NCBI GenBank assembly: GCA_905215695.1
Contig: CAJMQN010000002.1
Coordinates: 186,001-250,000 of the forward strand
Source of the DNA: an uncultured bacterium
GTDB taxonomy: Bacteria > Bacillota > Clostridia > Christensenellales > HGM11417
DNA: 64,000 bases
Reading direction: 5' to 3'
This document shows, piece after piece, positions 33,021 to 40,186 of this stretch. The position numbers and the translations under genes were made by a program. How positions within the stretch are numbered: the first letter of the stretch is position 1; every line of letters starts with the position of its first letter. The notes beneath the pieces are model-generated. The model had not been told where the DNA came from, searched no databases, and saw only the letters and a list, made by a program, of their open reading frames with translations.

Positions 33021-33709
33021 AGCGGTCTCCTTATATATTCGAGCAGCGCGCGGGGGGTGGGCGCGTCGAGCTCGAGGGTGCTCCCGAGGCTGATGTCCGC
33101 GAGCGTGTGCGCGTCCGAATCCACGAGAAGGCGGTAGTCCTTCGCGTAACGCCTGCGCAGTTCCGGGCTTGCCCGGGAAGAAAGTTCCACCGCGCGGAAT
33201 TCCTCGGTCACCGCGCCGAGAATCTGCACCATGCCGTTCGCCTCGCGGTCGATGTGGGCGGGTACGGGTTCGCCCCCGAACCTGCGCACCTGCACAGCCG
33301 CCTCCTGCGAGGACAGCAGCGAGGACGCGAGGAGAAGCCGGGATTCTCTGCCGATTACGTTGTCGTCCTCGTCGAAAATCAGCTGTTCGCCGAAAATCTC
33401 GGGACGATTCTCTATCTCCTGAAACGCGAGCGTCTCAAAGAAGGCTTTTAAATCTCCGTATTCCTCGAACAGGCACAGAATGTGCACGTCCTCGGAGGTC
33501 TGGAGTTCCATGGCGGGGAGGACGGCGATTCCGTATTCCCTGCCGGCGCGGATGGCGACTTCCACGTTCGCAATCGCGTTGTGGTCGGCGACCGCGATGA
33601 GGTCGAGTCCGCTCATCTTCGCGTATCCCGCGATGGTCGCGGGGGTCATCTCCTTGTCCGCACAGGGGGAAAGTCCGCTGTGGATATGGAGGTCGTACCG
33701 TACTTTCAT
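33017..33709 (-). CDS. PHP-domain phosphoesterase
   Basis: A 230-residue PHP protein with the metal-binding motifs DLHIHSGLSPC, AVADHNAIANV and PAMELQTSEDVHILCLF. Such enzymes hydrolyse phosphoesters (histidinol phosphate, nucleotides and others). In this operon it sits between a DRTGG protein and a GHKL ATPase, a grouping seen near clostridial hydrogenases, so a role in signalling is more likely than histidine synthesis (inference). Start and stop overlap both neighbours by four bases. Confidence 0.88.
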   Translation of the reverse strand: MKVRYDLHIHSGLSPCADKEMTPATIAGYAKMSGLDLIAVADHNAIANVEVAIRAGREYGIAVLPAMELQTSEDVHILCLFEEYGDLKAFFETLAFQEIENRPEIFGEQLIFDEDDNVIGRESRLLLASSLLSSQEAAVQVRRFGGEPVPAHIDREANGMVQILGAVTEEFRAVELSSRASPELRRRYAKDYRLLVDSDAHTLADISLGSTLELDAPTPRALLEYIRRPL

Positions 33710-34029
33710 TTCCCGAGGAAACGGCGCACCGCGCCGAACACGTCCTCCGACACGGAGAGAAGGTTGATGCCCTGCGCCTCACAGCGGGAAACGAGCGCGG
33801 GGTCGCAGGCGCAGTTTTCGCACACCGCCACCGCCGCAACGTCCGCAAGGGACGCGACCGCCGCCACGTTGACATTGGTCATGACCGTGAACCAACAGCA
33901 CCCGGCGGGCGCTCTGCCCATGACGAAACTCAAAAAGTCCCCGCAGTATCCCCCCGTCACCTCGCGTTCGCCGTCGGGAATACAGACTGCCTTTGCGTTC
34001 AGGAGAGGGAGAAGATCGGATACTTTCAT
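33706..34029 (-). CDS. DRTGG-domain protein (second copy)
   Basis: A 107-residue small alpha/beta protein (MKVSDLLPLLNAKAVCIP...) with the DRTGG-like fold, including the GRAPAGCCWFTVMTNVNVAAVASL region. AAGGAGG precedes the ATG, which overlaps the upstream stop. It is a distant paralogue of the DRTGG protein at 35733-36077. DRTGG domains accompany CBS and sensor proteins and probably bind a small ligand; the ligand is unknown. Confidence 0.75.
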   Translation of the reverse strand: MKVSDLLPLLNAKAVCIPDGEREVTGGYCGDFLSFVMGRAPAGCCWFTVMTNVNVAAVASLADVAAVAVCENCACDPALVSRCEAQGINLLSVSEDVFGAVRRFLGK

Positions 34030-35282
34030 GCGCCGCCTCCTTCCCCGCCCTTGCGCGGACAGGGGGTGTCCTTTTCGAGAATCCCGTTCGCGAGGTCCTC
34101 CGAAAACGCCCGACAGGAGGGCGCGCCGCACAGTCCGCAGTCCACGAGAGGAAGTTCTTTGAGTTTTTCCTCGATGGCGATGAGCTTGTTCATGGCAGAA
34201 ATCCGGTTTTCGTCCAATTTCAGCGCGTAGTTGACGCCGGGGTCTTGCTCCCACTGGTAAAATTCGAGAGGTTTGCCCTCGTCCAAGAGCGCGTTGGATT
34301 TTGCGGGAAGCTTTCTGCGGAGCGCGCGAAGGCGGGCACGGGCGACAAAGGGGTTTTCGATGTTCAAAACGCCGCCCACGCACCCCGAAGTGCAGGCGGA
34401 AAGTTCGATGAAGTCGATGTCCGATAGGGTGGAATCCTCGAGGGCGTTTAAGACGTGCATGACGTTTTCGATACCGTCCGCCGCGAGGTATTTGTCACGG
34501 AACACCGAGACCGCCTCTCCCCCCGACGCCGCCCATCCGAGACCCATCGAACCCATTTTGGAGAGGGGTTTTACATCCTCTTTCTTGAGATTATTCATGA
34601 CGGGCACGAGTTTCTTGTACACCTCGCTCACGGCGAGCACACCGTCCGCGAGCGGACGCTTTGCGCCGAGTCCGGTCTTGAGCGCAGACACCTTCGCCGG
34701 GCAGGGAGAGATGAAAAACACGCCGATGTCTTCAGGCGGGATTCCCTTCCGCTCCGCCTTTTCCCGGGCGAGCTTTGCCGCGACGTCCACGGGCGCAAGA
34801 AGGTTGACGAGGTTGCCCTTCAGGTTGTGAAAGCGGGCGAGTATCAATTCCAATACCGCCGGGCACGCCGTCGAGATGACAGGACGTTTGAGTTTGCCAC
34901 GGTCGAGAATGATTTTGGTCGCCTCGGAGACAAGCTCCGCGCCCCTGCCCACCTCGAACACGTCGTCGAAGCCGAGCGCCAAAAGTCCGTTCAGCACATA
35001 GTCGATGTTCGTCAGGTTGTTGAACTGTCCGTACAGCGAAGGCGCGGGGAGCGCGATTCTGTAACGGTAGGAAAAAATCGTGTCAAAGGAATCGTAGGAG
35101 GCAAGTTTGGCATGGTAAGGACACAGCCGCACGCATTCGCCGCAACCGATACAGCGTTCATAGAGAACGCTCGCCTTTCCGTTTCGCACCCGAATCGCCT
35201 CCGTCGGACAGCGTTTCATGCAGGTCACACAGCCCTTGCATTTCTCCGCGTCCAGGATAACCGTATGCAGGTTCTTATCCAT
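34026..35282 (-). CDS. Sensory [FeFe] hydrogenase-like protein (HydS-like)
   Basis: A 418-residue iron-sulfur protein. Residues 1-60 hold two 4Fe-4S ferredoxin motifs (CKGCVTCMKRCP, CIGCGECVRLCP). The middle is an H-cluster domain with degenerate motifs: STACPAV, SPCPAKVSALK and ACTSGCVGG. The four cluster-binding cysteines appear to remain, but the Cys used for proton transfer in catalytic enzymes is Ala (TACP). The C-terminus adds a further 4Fe-4S domain, CGLCGAPSCRAF...C. This pattern fits a sensor of H2 or redox state rather than a bulk H2 producer. The neighbouring ATPases, DRTGG and PHP genes support signalling. Confidence 0.85.
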   Translation of the reverse strand: MDKNLHTVILDAEKCKGCVTCMKRCPTEAIRVRNGKASVLYERCIGCGECVRLCPYHAKLASYDSFDTIFSYRYRIALPAPSLYGQFNNLTNIDYVLNGLLALGFDDVFEVGRGAELVSEATKIILDRGKLKRPVISTACPAVLELILARFHNLKGNLVNLLAPVDVAAKLAREKAERKGIPPEDIGVFFISPCPAKVSALKTGLGAKRPLADGVLAVSEVYKKLVPVMNNLKKEDVKPLSKMGSMGLGWAASGGEAVSVFRDKYLAADGIENVMHVLNALEDSTLSDIDFIELSACTSGCVGGVLNIENPFVARARLRALRRKLPAKSNALLDEGKPLEFYQWEQDPGVNYALKLDENRISAMNKLIAIEEKLKELPLVDCGLCGAPSCRAFSEDLANGILEKDTPCPRKGGEGGGA

Positions 35283-35307
35283 TTCCCTCTCCCCTTATCC
35301 TTGCGAC

Positions 35308-35736
35308 CTACTGAAAATAGATGGTCATCGATACCGTGGTCCCTTTTCCGACCTCGCTCTCGATATCGAATTCGTCGGTATATTTCTTCATGTTGGGAAG
35401 TCCCATTCCCGCGCCGAACCCGAGCGAACGCACATCTTCGTCCGCCGTTGACCAGCCCGGCTGCATCGCAAGCGAAATGTCCGCGATCCCCTTGCCGTGA
35501 TCGACGAGTTTCATCTCGATGCGGTCAACGTAGATGTCTATGAGCGCTTTTCCGCCGCCGGCGTGAATCACCATGTTGATTTCGCCCTCGTACATGGAAA
35601 TCGCAACCCGCCGAATGTCCTCCTGCGGGATACCCAAGCGCTTTAAATGATTCTTCACCTCTTCGGACGCGGTGCCCGCCGACGCAAAATTTTCGCCGGA
35701 CACGTCGTACTCGAGGTGGATTCCGTTTTCGCTCAT
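35308..35736 (-). CDS. Anti-sigma-factor-like GHKL ATPase
   Basis: A 142-residue GHKL ATPase of the RsbW/SpoIIAB type: AISMYEGEINMVIHAGGG (N-box), LVDHGKGIADISLAMQPG (G1), FGAGMGLPNMKKYTDEF (G2). It starts inside the stop of the DRTGG gene (ATGA). Proteins of this type bind partners or phosphorylate an antagonist, so it is a plausible output of the hydrogenase-like sensor. No matching sigma factor or anti-anti-sigma gene is visible nearby. Confidence 0.85.
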   Translation of the reverse strand: MSENGIHLEYDVSGENFASAGTASEEVKNHLKRLGIPQEDIRRVAISMYEGEINMVIHAGGGKALIDIYVDRIEMKLVDHGKGIADISLAMQPGWSTADEDVRSLGFGAGMGLPNMKKYTDEFDIESEVGKGTTVSMTIYFQ

Positions 35737-36077
35737 TTCTCGGGTTTGAGACCTGCCGCGTACAGCATGCCACAGGCGCCGAACATGCGCTGGGGTGCGC
35801 AGATTAAGACGATGCCCCGTTCTTCGGCGAGTTTCTTCATCATCTCGTCCGGCTGTTTGCCGCGCACGAATACCACGCAGACCATGTCCATCATTTCGGC
35901 TGTGCGGATCACCTGCGGGTTGCACAGTCCGGTCACGAGCACCGCTTGGTCCTTGACAAATGCAAGTACGTCGCTCATCATGTCCGACGCGCACGCCGAT
36001 ACGACCTCACGGTCCAGATTCTCCCGGCAGCACAGGACTTCGCCGCCGAGAATCTCCGCAATTTTACCGATTTTCAT
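35733..36077 (-). CDS. DRTGG-domain protein (first copy)
   Basis: A 114-residue DRTGG protein: MKIGKIAEILGGEVLCCRENLDREVVSACASD, then AVLVTGLCNPQVIRTAEMMD and VVFVRGKQPDEMM, typical of the family. GGAG lies eight bases before the ATG, 18 bases after hndA. It begins the regulatory block inside the hydrogenase operon. Confidence 0.85.
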   Translation of the reverse strand: MKIGKIAEILGGEVLCCRENLDREVVSACASDMMSDVLAFVKDQAVLVTGLCNPQVIRTAEMMDMVCVVFVRGKQPDEMMKKLAEERGIVLICAPQRMFGACGMLYAAGLKPEK

Positions 36078-36095
36078 TCGAGATTCTCCAAATGA

Positions 36096-36593
36096 TTATT
36101 TATACTGCGCGAGGATACCCGCGACGTCCGCGGCGGTCAGTTTGCCATAGACGTTTTCGTTGACCGTAATCACGGGCGCGAGACCGCAGCAGCCGATGCA
36201 GCGCGTCGCGTCCAGCGAAAAACGCCCGTCCGGCGTGATGTCGCCGCCTTCGATGCCCAAAAGTTCCTTAAATTTATCGAAAATGTCCCCCGAACCCTTG
36301 ACGTAGCAGGCGGTTCCGAGGCAGACGCCGATCTTATTTTCCCCCTTGGGGTTCAAAGAGAACTGCGCGTAGAAGGTCGCAACCCCGAATACGTCCTCGA
36401 GGGAGATTCCAAGTGCGTCCGCCACCATCTTCTGCACTTCGATGGGAAGATAGCCGTAGATCTCCTGCGCCTTTTGCAGCGCGGGCATCAGCGCGCCCTT
36501 CTTCCCTTTCAGTCCGTCGAGCACTTCCTTCAGCTTGTCTTCCTGCTCTTTCGTGCCCTTGAAGGGGACTTTTGTCAACTTCAGTTTGCTCAT
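36096..36593 (-). CDS. hndA: Hydrogenase NuoE-like subunit HndA
   Basis: A 165-residue thioredoxin-fold 2Fe-2S protein of the NuoE family. The four cysteines lie in GVCLGTACYVKGSGDIFD and DATRCIGCCGLAP; upstream is ALQKAQEIYGYLPIEVQKMVAD, the usual NuoE helical part. AAGGAGCGG precedes the ATG. As first gene of the operon it lies directly behind the Rex-like operators, while its partners HndBCD are seven to nine genes downstream. Confidence 0.93.
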   Translation of the reverse strand: MSKLKLTKVPFKGTKEQEDKLKEVLDGLKGKKGALMPALQKAQEIYGYLPIEVQKMVADALGISLEDVFGVATFYAQFSLNPKGENKIGVCLGTACYVKGSGDIFDKFKELLGIEGGDITPDGRFSLDATRCIGCCGLAPVITVNENVYGKLTAADVAGILAQYK

Positions 36594-36618
36594 GTTTTCC
36601 GCTCCTTTCCGAACAACT

Positions 36619-36656
36619 ATGTTAAAAAATTAACTTTCCGGTTAAAAAATTAACAA
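36619..36656. promoter_or_regulatory. Two tandem Rex-like operators
   Basis: Two identical palindromes GTTAAAAAATTAAC occupy 36621-36634 and 36641-36654, centres 20 bases apart. Extended to 18 bases, the one nearer the promoter reads TTGTTAATTTTTTAACCG on the minus strand, matching 16 of 18 positions of the clostridial Rex consensus TTGTTAA-N4-TTAACAA. They lie just downstream of the predicted transcription start, where a bound repressor would block elongation. No rex gene is in the window. Confidence 0.8.
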
Positions 36657-36664
36657 TTACAGTT

Positions 36665-36693
36665 ATTATACCAAAGTTTTAAAATGTTTGCAA
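36665..36693 (-). promoter_or_regulatory. Sigma-A promoter of the hydrogenase operon
   Basis: TTGCAA (36693-36688) and TATAAT (36670-36665) on the minus strand, 17-base spacer. Start near 36658, about 65 bases before hndA. Confidence 0.88.
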
Positions 36694-36740
36694 TCTAATT
36701 CGGGCATTTTTCTACTGCCACTATACGGAATTTTGGGCAA

Positions 36741-36779
36741 AAAAAGAACCGGAATCCCAATCCTTGGATTCCGGTTCTT
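36741..36779 (-). terminator. Terminator of the riboswitch-linked lipoprotein gene
   Basis: AAGAACCGGAATCC pairs perfectly with GGATTCCGGTTCTT (14-base stem, eight-base loop), followed by T residues on the minus strand. Confidence 0.9.
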
Positions 36780-36791
36780 ATCGGGTTTATT

Positions 36792-37544
36792 TTAGCCCAT
36801 CATCGAGCTGGGGTCAAACTCCTCGTAAGCGCTCAAATCCGGCAGGGTTACCTTACCCGTAAAGCGCTTCATTTCATATTCCACCATGCTTTCCCCTTCA
36901 ACCATCACCATTTTGACAGACTGGAATTTGTTGTCCTTATCGACTTTCAATTCCATATACGAAGGCTCGCGGATCTCTCCCTCTTCAAGCTTTTTCGTAA
37001 TCTTCAGCCAACGCGTCTCGCCCGCCTTGCCCGAAACCTCGAGCTTGCCGATGTCCGAAGCATCCGTTGCAGTAATCATATCAAGCACCTCTTCCAGCAC
37101 ATCATACTCCCCTACAATATCTTCACCGAAATCCATACTGATCTTGACCTTGGACTTTCCGCCGAACATTTCAGACAGCTCCGCAGGGACATCCATATAC
37201 AGATATTGGTCGTCAACATAGACCTTCGCATTCTGCTCTACTCCCGCGGACTTTGCTTTGCTTTCTGCCGCCGCGGACATCTTTCCTTCCGCATCGAATA
37301 CGAATTTGCCCGTTGCCTCGGTCTCCGTCGTCACCCCCTCATAAGTCATCGTCATTTTCATCTTCAGCTCGTAGCCAAAGCCCTTGCCCTCGACGACTTC
37401 GTCGGTCACGTCCGCGAAGGATTCGAGCGTGCTCGCATAATCTGCCTCCGCCACCTCACTGTAGCTCGGCGCGTCACCGCAACCGAAACACATCGCCGCG
37501 AGCGCGAACGCAAGCAGCACGCCGACAATTTTTCTTGCCTTCAT
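36792..37544 (-). CDS. Lipoprotein, LolA/LppX-like fold
   Basis: A 250-residue lipoprotein: ALAAMCFGCGD is the lipobox (Cys about 22) and GGAAGGAG precedes the ATG. The body alternates beta strands (YELKMKMTMTYEGV, GKFVFDAEGKMSAAAE, AKVYVDDQYLYMDVP, KVKISMDFGEDI) and ends with FTGKVTLPDLSAYEEF. This resembles the half-barrel lipoproteins of the LolA/LppX or DUF6612 type that bind hydrophobic ligands; the ligand is unknown. Expression is probably driven by two promoters, one behind a c-di-GMP-I riboswitch with terminator and one behind a structured leader. Confidence 0.82.
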   Translation of the reverse strand: MKARKIVGVLLAFALAAMCFGCGDAPSYSEVAEADYASTLESFADVTDEVVEGKGFGYELKMKMTMTYEGVTTETEATGKFVFDAEGKMSAAAESKAKSAGVEQNAKVYVDDQYLYMDVPAELSEMFGGKSKVKISMDFGEDIVGEYDVLEEVLDMITATDASDIGKLEVSGKAGETRWLKITKKLEEGEIREPSYMELKVDKDNKFQSVKMVMVEGESMVEYEMKRFTGKVTLPDLSAYEEFDPSSMMG

Positions 37545-37570
37545 TTTTCTATCTCCTTCCTAAAAAATTT

Positions 37571-37682
37571 GAAAAAGTGTACCTTTTTGAACATACTCAA
37601 AAACTTTCAAAATGTCCTGTCTTTTTAGAAAAAGCAGGACATTTTTCTTTTTTCGAATTCCTACAAATTCGTACACCTTTCC
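37571..37682 (-). promoter_or_regulatory. Structured mRNA leader of the lipoprotein gene
   Basis: The RNA 5' end GGAAAGGTGTAC (37682-37671) can pair with GTACACTTTTTC (37582-37571) over 12 positions, counting two G-U pairs; the second element is just before the ribosome binding site. Enclosed is a hairpin of about 17 base pairs at 37609-37645 (AAAATGTCCTG ... CAGGACATTTT) followed by U-rich sequence. The same plan is present at 27051-27149. Confidence 0.68.
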
Positions 37683-37690
37683 GTATTTTT

Positions 37691-37719
37691 ATTTTAATAC
37701 TTTCCTCTTTTCGTGTCAA
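37691..37719 (-). promoter_or_regulatory. Second (gene-proximal) sigma-A promoter of the lipoprotein gene
   Basis: TTGACA (37719-37714) and TAAAAT (37696-37691) on the minus strand, 17-base spacer. It lies after the riboswitch terminator, so it would bypass c-di-GMP control. Start near 37684. Confidence 0.85.
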
Positions 37720-37740
37720 CCTTTTTGGCAAATTTTGTCG

Positions 37741-37786
37741 AAAAAGGGAAACCGTCGTCTCCGGGGGTACTGGAAACGACGGTTTC
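37741..37786 (-). terminator. Riboswitch expression-platform terminator
   Basis: GAAACCGTCGT pairs with ACGACGGTTTC across a 17-base loop, then CC and five T residues on the minus strand. It follows the aptamer and a second hairpin (37795-37829, CCGGGATT/AATCCCGG). Confidence 0.78.
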
Positions 37787-37827
37787 TTTATAAATGGAGC
37801 CGGGATTACGGAATTAAAATCCCGGTC

Positions 37828-37912
37828 CATCTGCAACTGACTGCCTGTCGGGACGCCTCCCGGTCGGGCTCTTGAGCTTTGCGTCACCGCCTTTCGACGG
37901 CTTTGCCAAATT
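37828..37912 (-). promoter_or_regulatory. Cyclic-di-GMP-I (GEMM) riboswitch aptamer
   Basis: Read on the minus strand, GGCAAAGCCG, the GAAA tetraloop hairpin and GACGCAAAGC reproduce the most conserved GEMM core. The second helix ends with GGCAGTCAGTTGC, the position of the GGTAGCCAGCTACC-type element of clostridial examples with compensating base changes. It starts at the predicted 5' end of a transcript from a consensus promoter and is followed by a terminator. Known members sense c-di-GMP and control motility, adhesion or surface genes. Confidence 0.8.
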
Positions 37913-37920
37913 TTTATTTT

Positions 37921-37949
37921 ATACTACCACAAGGTTCCGATTTTGTCAA
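37921..37949 (-). promoter_or_regulatory. Sigma-A promoter driving the c-di-GMP-I riboswitch
   Basis: TTGACA (37949-37944) and TAGTAT (37926-37921) on the minus strand with 17 bases between. It abuts the stop codon of the upstream zinc-ribbon gene. Start near 37914, at the aptamer. Confidence 0.87.
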
Positions 37950-37950
37950 C

Positions 37951-38646
37951 CTAATTCAGGTAAATTACCCTGCGGCAATTTTCGCACTCGATGTATCCTT
38001 CCTTCTTCAGCTTGTTCATTTGGTTCAGCGAAATCTGCATACTGCACCCCCCGCAGGATTCCGCATTCAGGGGCACAAGCACAGGGAAAATTTTGTCCTT
38101 GCGCTTTCTCAAATATTTCTCCATAAATTCGGGCGGGACGGACTTCGCCGCAGCCTTCAGCTCCGCGTTGATTGCCTCGATTTCGGGCGCGCGCGAACTT
38201 TTCAGCGCCTCGTATTTCGCGCGGTACGCCTTGAATTCCTCCTTCGCCTGAGAGAACTTCTTGCGGAGGTCCACGAACGCTTTGCCCGTCTCGTCCATCT
38301 CTTTGGTCACAGCCAAAAGCTCGTTCTCAATCGCGCGCAGGGAATCCATCACTTGGCCCACTTTGCGCTCGAAATACTCCAATTCGTCCTCCTGTTCCAA
38401 CGTTTCGGACAGTTTTGCGTACTCCTCGACCGTCTTTAACGTGTCGCCGTAAGTCGCCTTCAGTTTTTGATAGCGACCCAAAAGGTCTTCCGCCTTCTTT
38501 TCGAGCATCGCCGCGGAATCTTCCACGCCCGTCAGGTATTTTTTGCGCTCAAGCGCTGCTTTGCGCTCCTCCGAGTTCGAAAGCGCAACCTCGATTTTGC
38601 GCAGTTTTCTGTCGATTTCCTGATATTGGATGAGTTCTTGTATCAT
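37951..38646 (-). CDS. Coiled-coil zinc-ribbon protein
   Basis: A 231-residue protein. Residues 1-170 are heptad-rich coiled coil (KAEDLLGRYQKLKA, LSETLEQEDELEYFERKVG); the C-terminus is a C4 zinc ribbon, CGGCSMQI...ECENCRRVIYLN. This is the PF02591 family, often annotated as a putative nucleic-acid-binding zinc ribbon protein and commonly next to nif3, as here (ATGA overlap). Its function is not established. Confidence 0.88.
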   Translation of the reverse strand: MIQELIQYQEIDRKLRKIEVALSNSEERKAALERKKYLTGVEDSAAMLEKKAEDLLGRYQKLKATYGDTLKTVEEYAKLSETLEQEDELEYFERKVGQVMDSLRAIENELLAVTKEMDETGKAFVDLRKKFSQAKEEFKAYRAKYEALKSSRAPEIEAINAELKAAAKSVPPEFMEKYLRKRKDKIFPVLVPLNAESCGGCSMQISLNQMNKLKKEGYIECENCRRVIYLN

Positions 38647-39446
38647 GACTTACCTCCAAAGATGAAGTAGGGAGCAGGCTCCCCGCTCATTATAAACGAT
38701 ACCCCCGCGCAAATCTCTGCAAGCGCTCGGGTAAATTGTTTCAAATAAAAATGTTCCGTTTCAAAGTGCCCCGCATCAACGAGATTGAATCCGTTGTTCT
38801 TCGCCCAAACGAAGGCGTGATGTTTCGCGTCCCCCGAGACGAGCGTGTTGCAACCCGCTGCGCGCGCCTGCTCCATGTATGATATCTCCGCGCCGCCGCC
38901 GTTCAACACCGCTATCCGCAAGGGCGAACCGGCGTTTTGCGAGACGCGCATCGGAGCGCCCGTCAATTCGAAAAGTTTGGCGCAGAGCTCCTCCACACTT
39001 CCCCGGAAATCCCCCGCAAACAGCAGTCCCGCACCCTCGCCGAGGTCCAAGAGCGGACGAGCGTCCGCAAGGTCGAGCGCACGCGCGAGAGAGGCGTTGA
39101 TTCCCTCCTTCGCCGCGTCCAGGGACAGGTGCGCCGAATACACAGCGATGCCCGCACGCACGAGCGTCAGATAGTTTTTCTGCTCGCCGTCCGAGGGGAG
39201 TAAGGATTTGATTCCGCGATAAATCACGGGGTGGTGCGAGACAATCATGCCGCATCCCTTTTCGACCGCCTCGCGGACCGCGCCGCAGTCGGCGTCCAAT
39301 GCTACGAGCACCCGCTCGATTTCCCCGCATTCGGGGTCAATTAAAAGTCCGGTATTGTCGTATTCCGAAAATTCCGCGACGAGCCGCGCCGAGAGAGACT
39401 CGGGCGCAAGCCGATTTACCGCCGCCGCGATTTCCTTGGCAGTCAT
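38643..39446 (-). CDS. Nif3-like dinuclear metal centre protein
   Basis: A 267-residue Nif3/YqfO protein (short form, without the inserted PII-like domain of B. subtilis YqfO). Metal-binding motifs: IVSHHPVIYRG near residue 66, GDAKHHAFVWAK and DAGHFETEHF near the C-terminus. It forms ring-shaped hexamers in characterised relatives; some are linked to GTP cyclohydrolase-type chemistry, but the cellular role is unclear. It overlaps trmK and the zinc-ribbon gene by four bases each. Confidence 0.92.
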   Translation of the reverse strand: MTAKEIAAAVNRLAPESLSARLVAEFSEYDNTGLLIDPECGEIERVLVALDADCGAVREAVEKGCGMIVSHHPVIYRGIKSLLPSDGEQKNYLTLVRAGIAVYSAHLSLDAAKEGINASLARALDLADARPLLDLGEGAGLLFAGDFRGSVEELCAKLFELTGAPMRVSQNAGSPLRIAVLNGGGAEISYMEQARAAGCNTLVSGDAKHHAFVWAKNNGFNLVDAGHFETEHFYLKQFTRALAEICAGVSFIMSGEPAPYFIFGGKS

Positions 39447-40186
39447 ACTTCCTCCAAATTCAGAGAATTCAGTTCATCCAATTCCGCCGCCGCCCTTCGG
39501 TGCGTTTCATCCGTCACCTTCCGGGCGAGAAGGCTCTGGTACATTCCCTTGCGGCGGGTCACCCAATATACAAATGCCGGATTGGGAGAAATCAGATTGG
39601 TTTTGCCGTATTTGATTTCCTTCTCCGTCAAAGGGCAGGGCGCGCCGACATAGCGGACCTTTAAGAGGTCATGTATCCGATGATTTTCGGTGATTTTGCG
39701 GTCGGTAAGAATTTCAAAACCCGCGGGCGCGATTGCTTCGCGCAGTTCGGGCGCGTTCTTCATCGGCTGGAGCACGTACAGTTTCGCGGAATTCGGCGCG
39801 GCGAGCAGGATGGAAGCGATTTCTCTGCCCCCCATGCCCGCGATGACCGCTACGTCAACGGGCGGAACGGCGTTCGCGGAGGGGTCTGCGGGAACGGACA
39901 AATCGGCGTTTGACGCGGTCAAGTGCGCAAAGCCGTTTGACACGAAAAACGAGGCGCGGGCGTTTAAATCGAGAATCCCCGCAAGGTGTTTCGCCTTCTC
40001 GAGACATTCCGCGCTCACGTCCGAAAAGAGAACGCGCGCGCCGGGTTCCCGCTCCAAGAGCGCGCAACCGAGCATGCCGTGGTCGCAGCCCACGTCGCAC
40101 AGCACCGCGCCCTCGGGCAGATTTTTCGGGACTTCGGAGAGAATTTCCTGCATTCGGGTGGAGAGACAAGACAATGCGCGGCTCAT
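39443..40186 (-). CDS. trmK: tRNA (adenine-22-N1)-methyltransferase TrmK
   Basis: A 247-residue SAM methyltransferase. Motif I is LCDVGCDHGMLGCALLE, then VLFSDVSAECLEKAK (motif II) and AVIAGMGGREIASIL (motif IV region with the TrmK GMGG). It methylates A22 of tRNAs. The ATG overlaps the rpoD stop (TGATG), and the order rpoD-trmK-nif3 is the normal Firmicutes arrangement. Confidence 0.93.
   Translation of the reverse strand: MSRALSCLSTRMQEILSEVPKNLPEGAVLCDVGCDHGMLGCALLEREPGARVLFSDVSAECLEKAKHLAGILDLNARASFFVSNGFAHLTASNADLSVPADPSANAVPPVDVAVIAGMGGREIASILLAAPNSAKLYVLQPMKNAPELREAIAPAGFEILTDRKITENHRIHDLLKVRYVGAPCPLTEKEIKYGKTNLISPNPAFVYWVTRRKGMYQSLLARKVTDETHRRAAAELDELNSLNLEEV

Noticed and set aside
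37720..37950. tRNA-like or 6S-like RNA
   Set aside because: The stems looked structured, but the core motifs and the promoter and terminator positions fit a c-di-GMP-I riboswitch on the minus strand.
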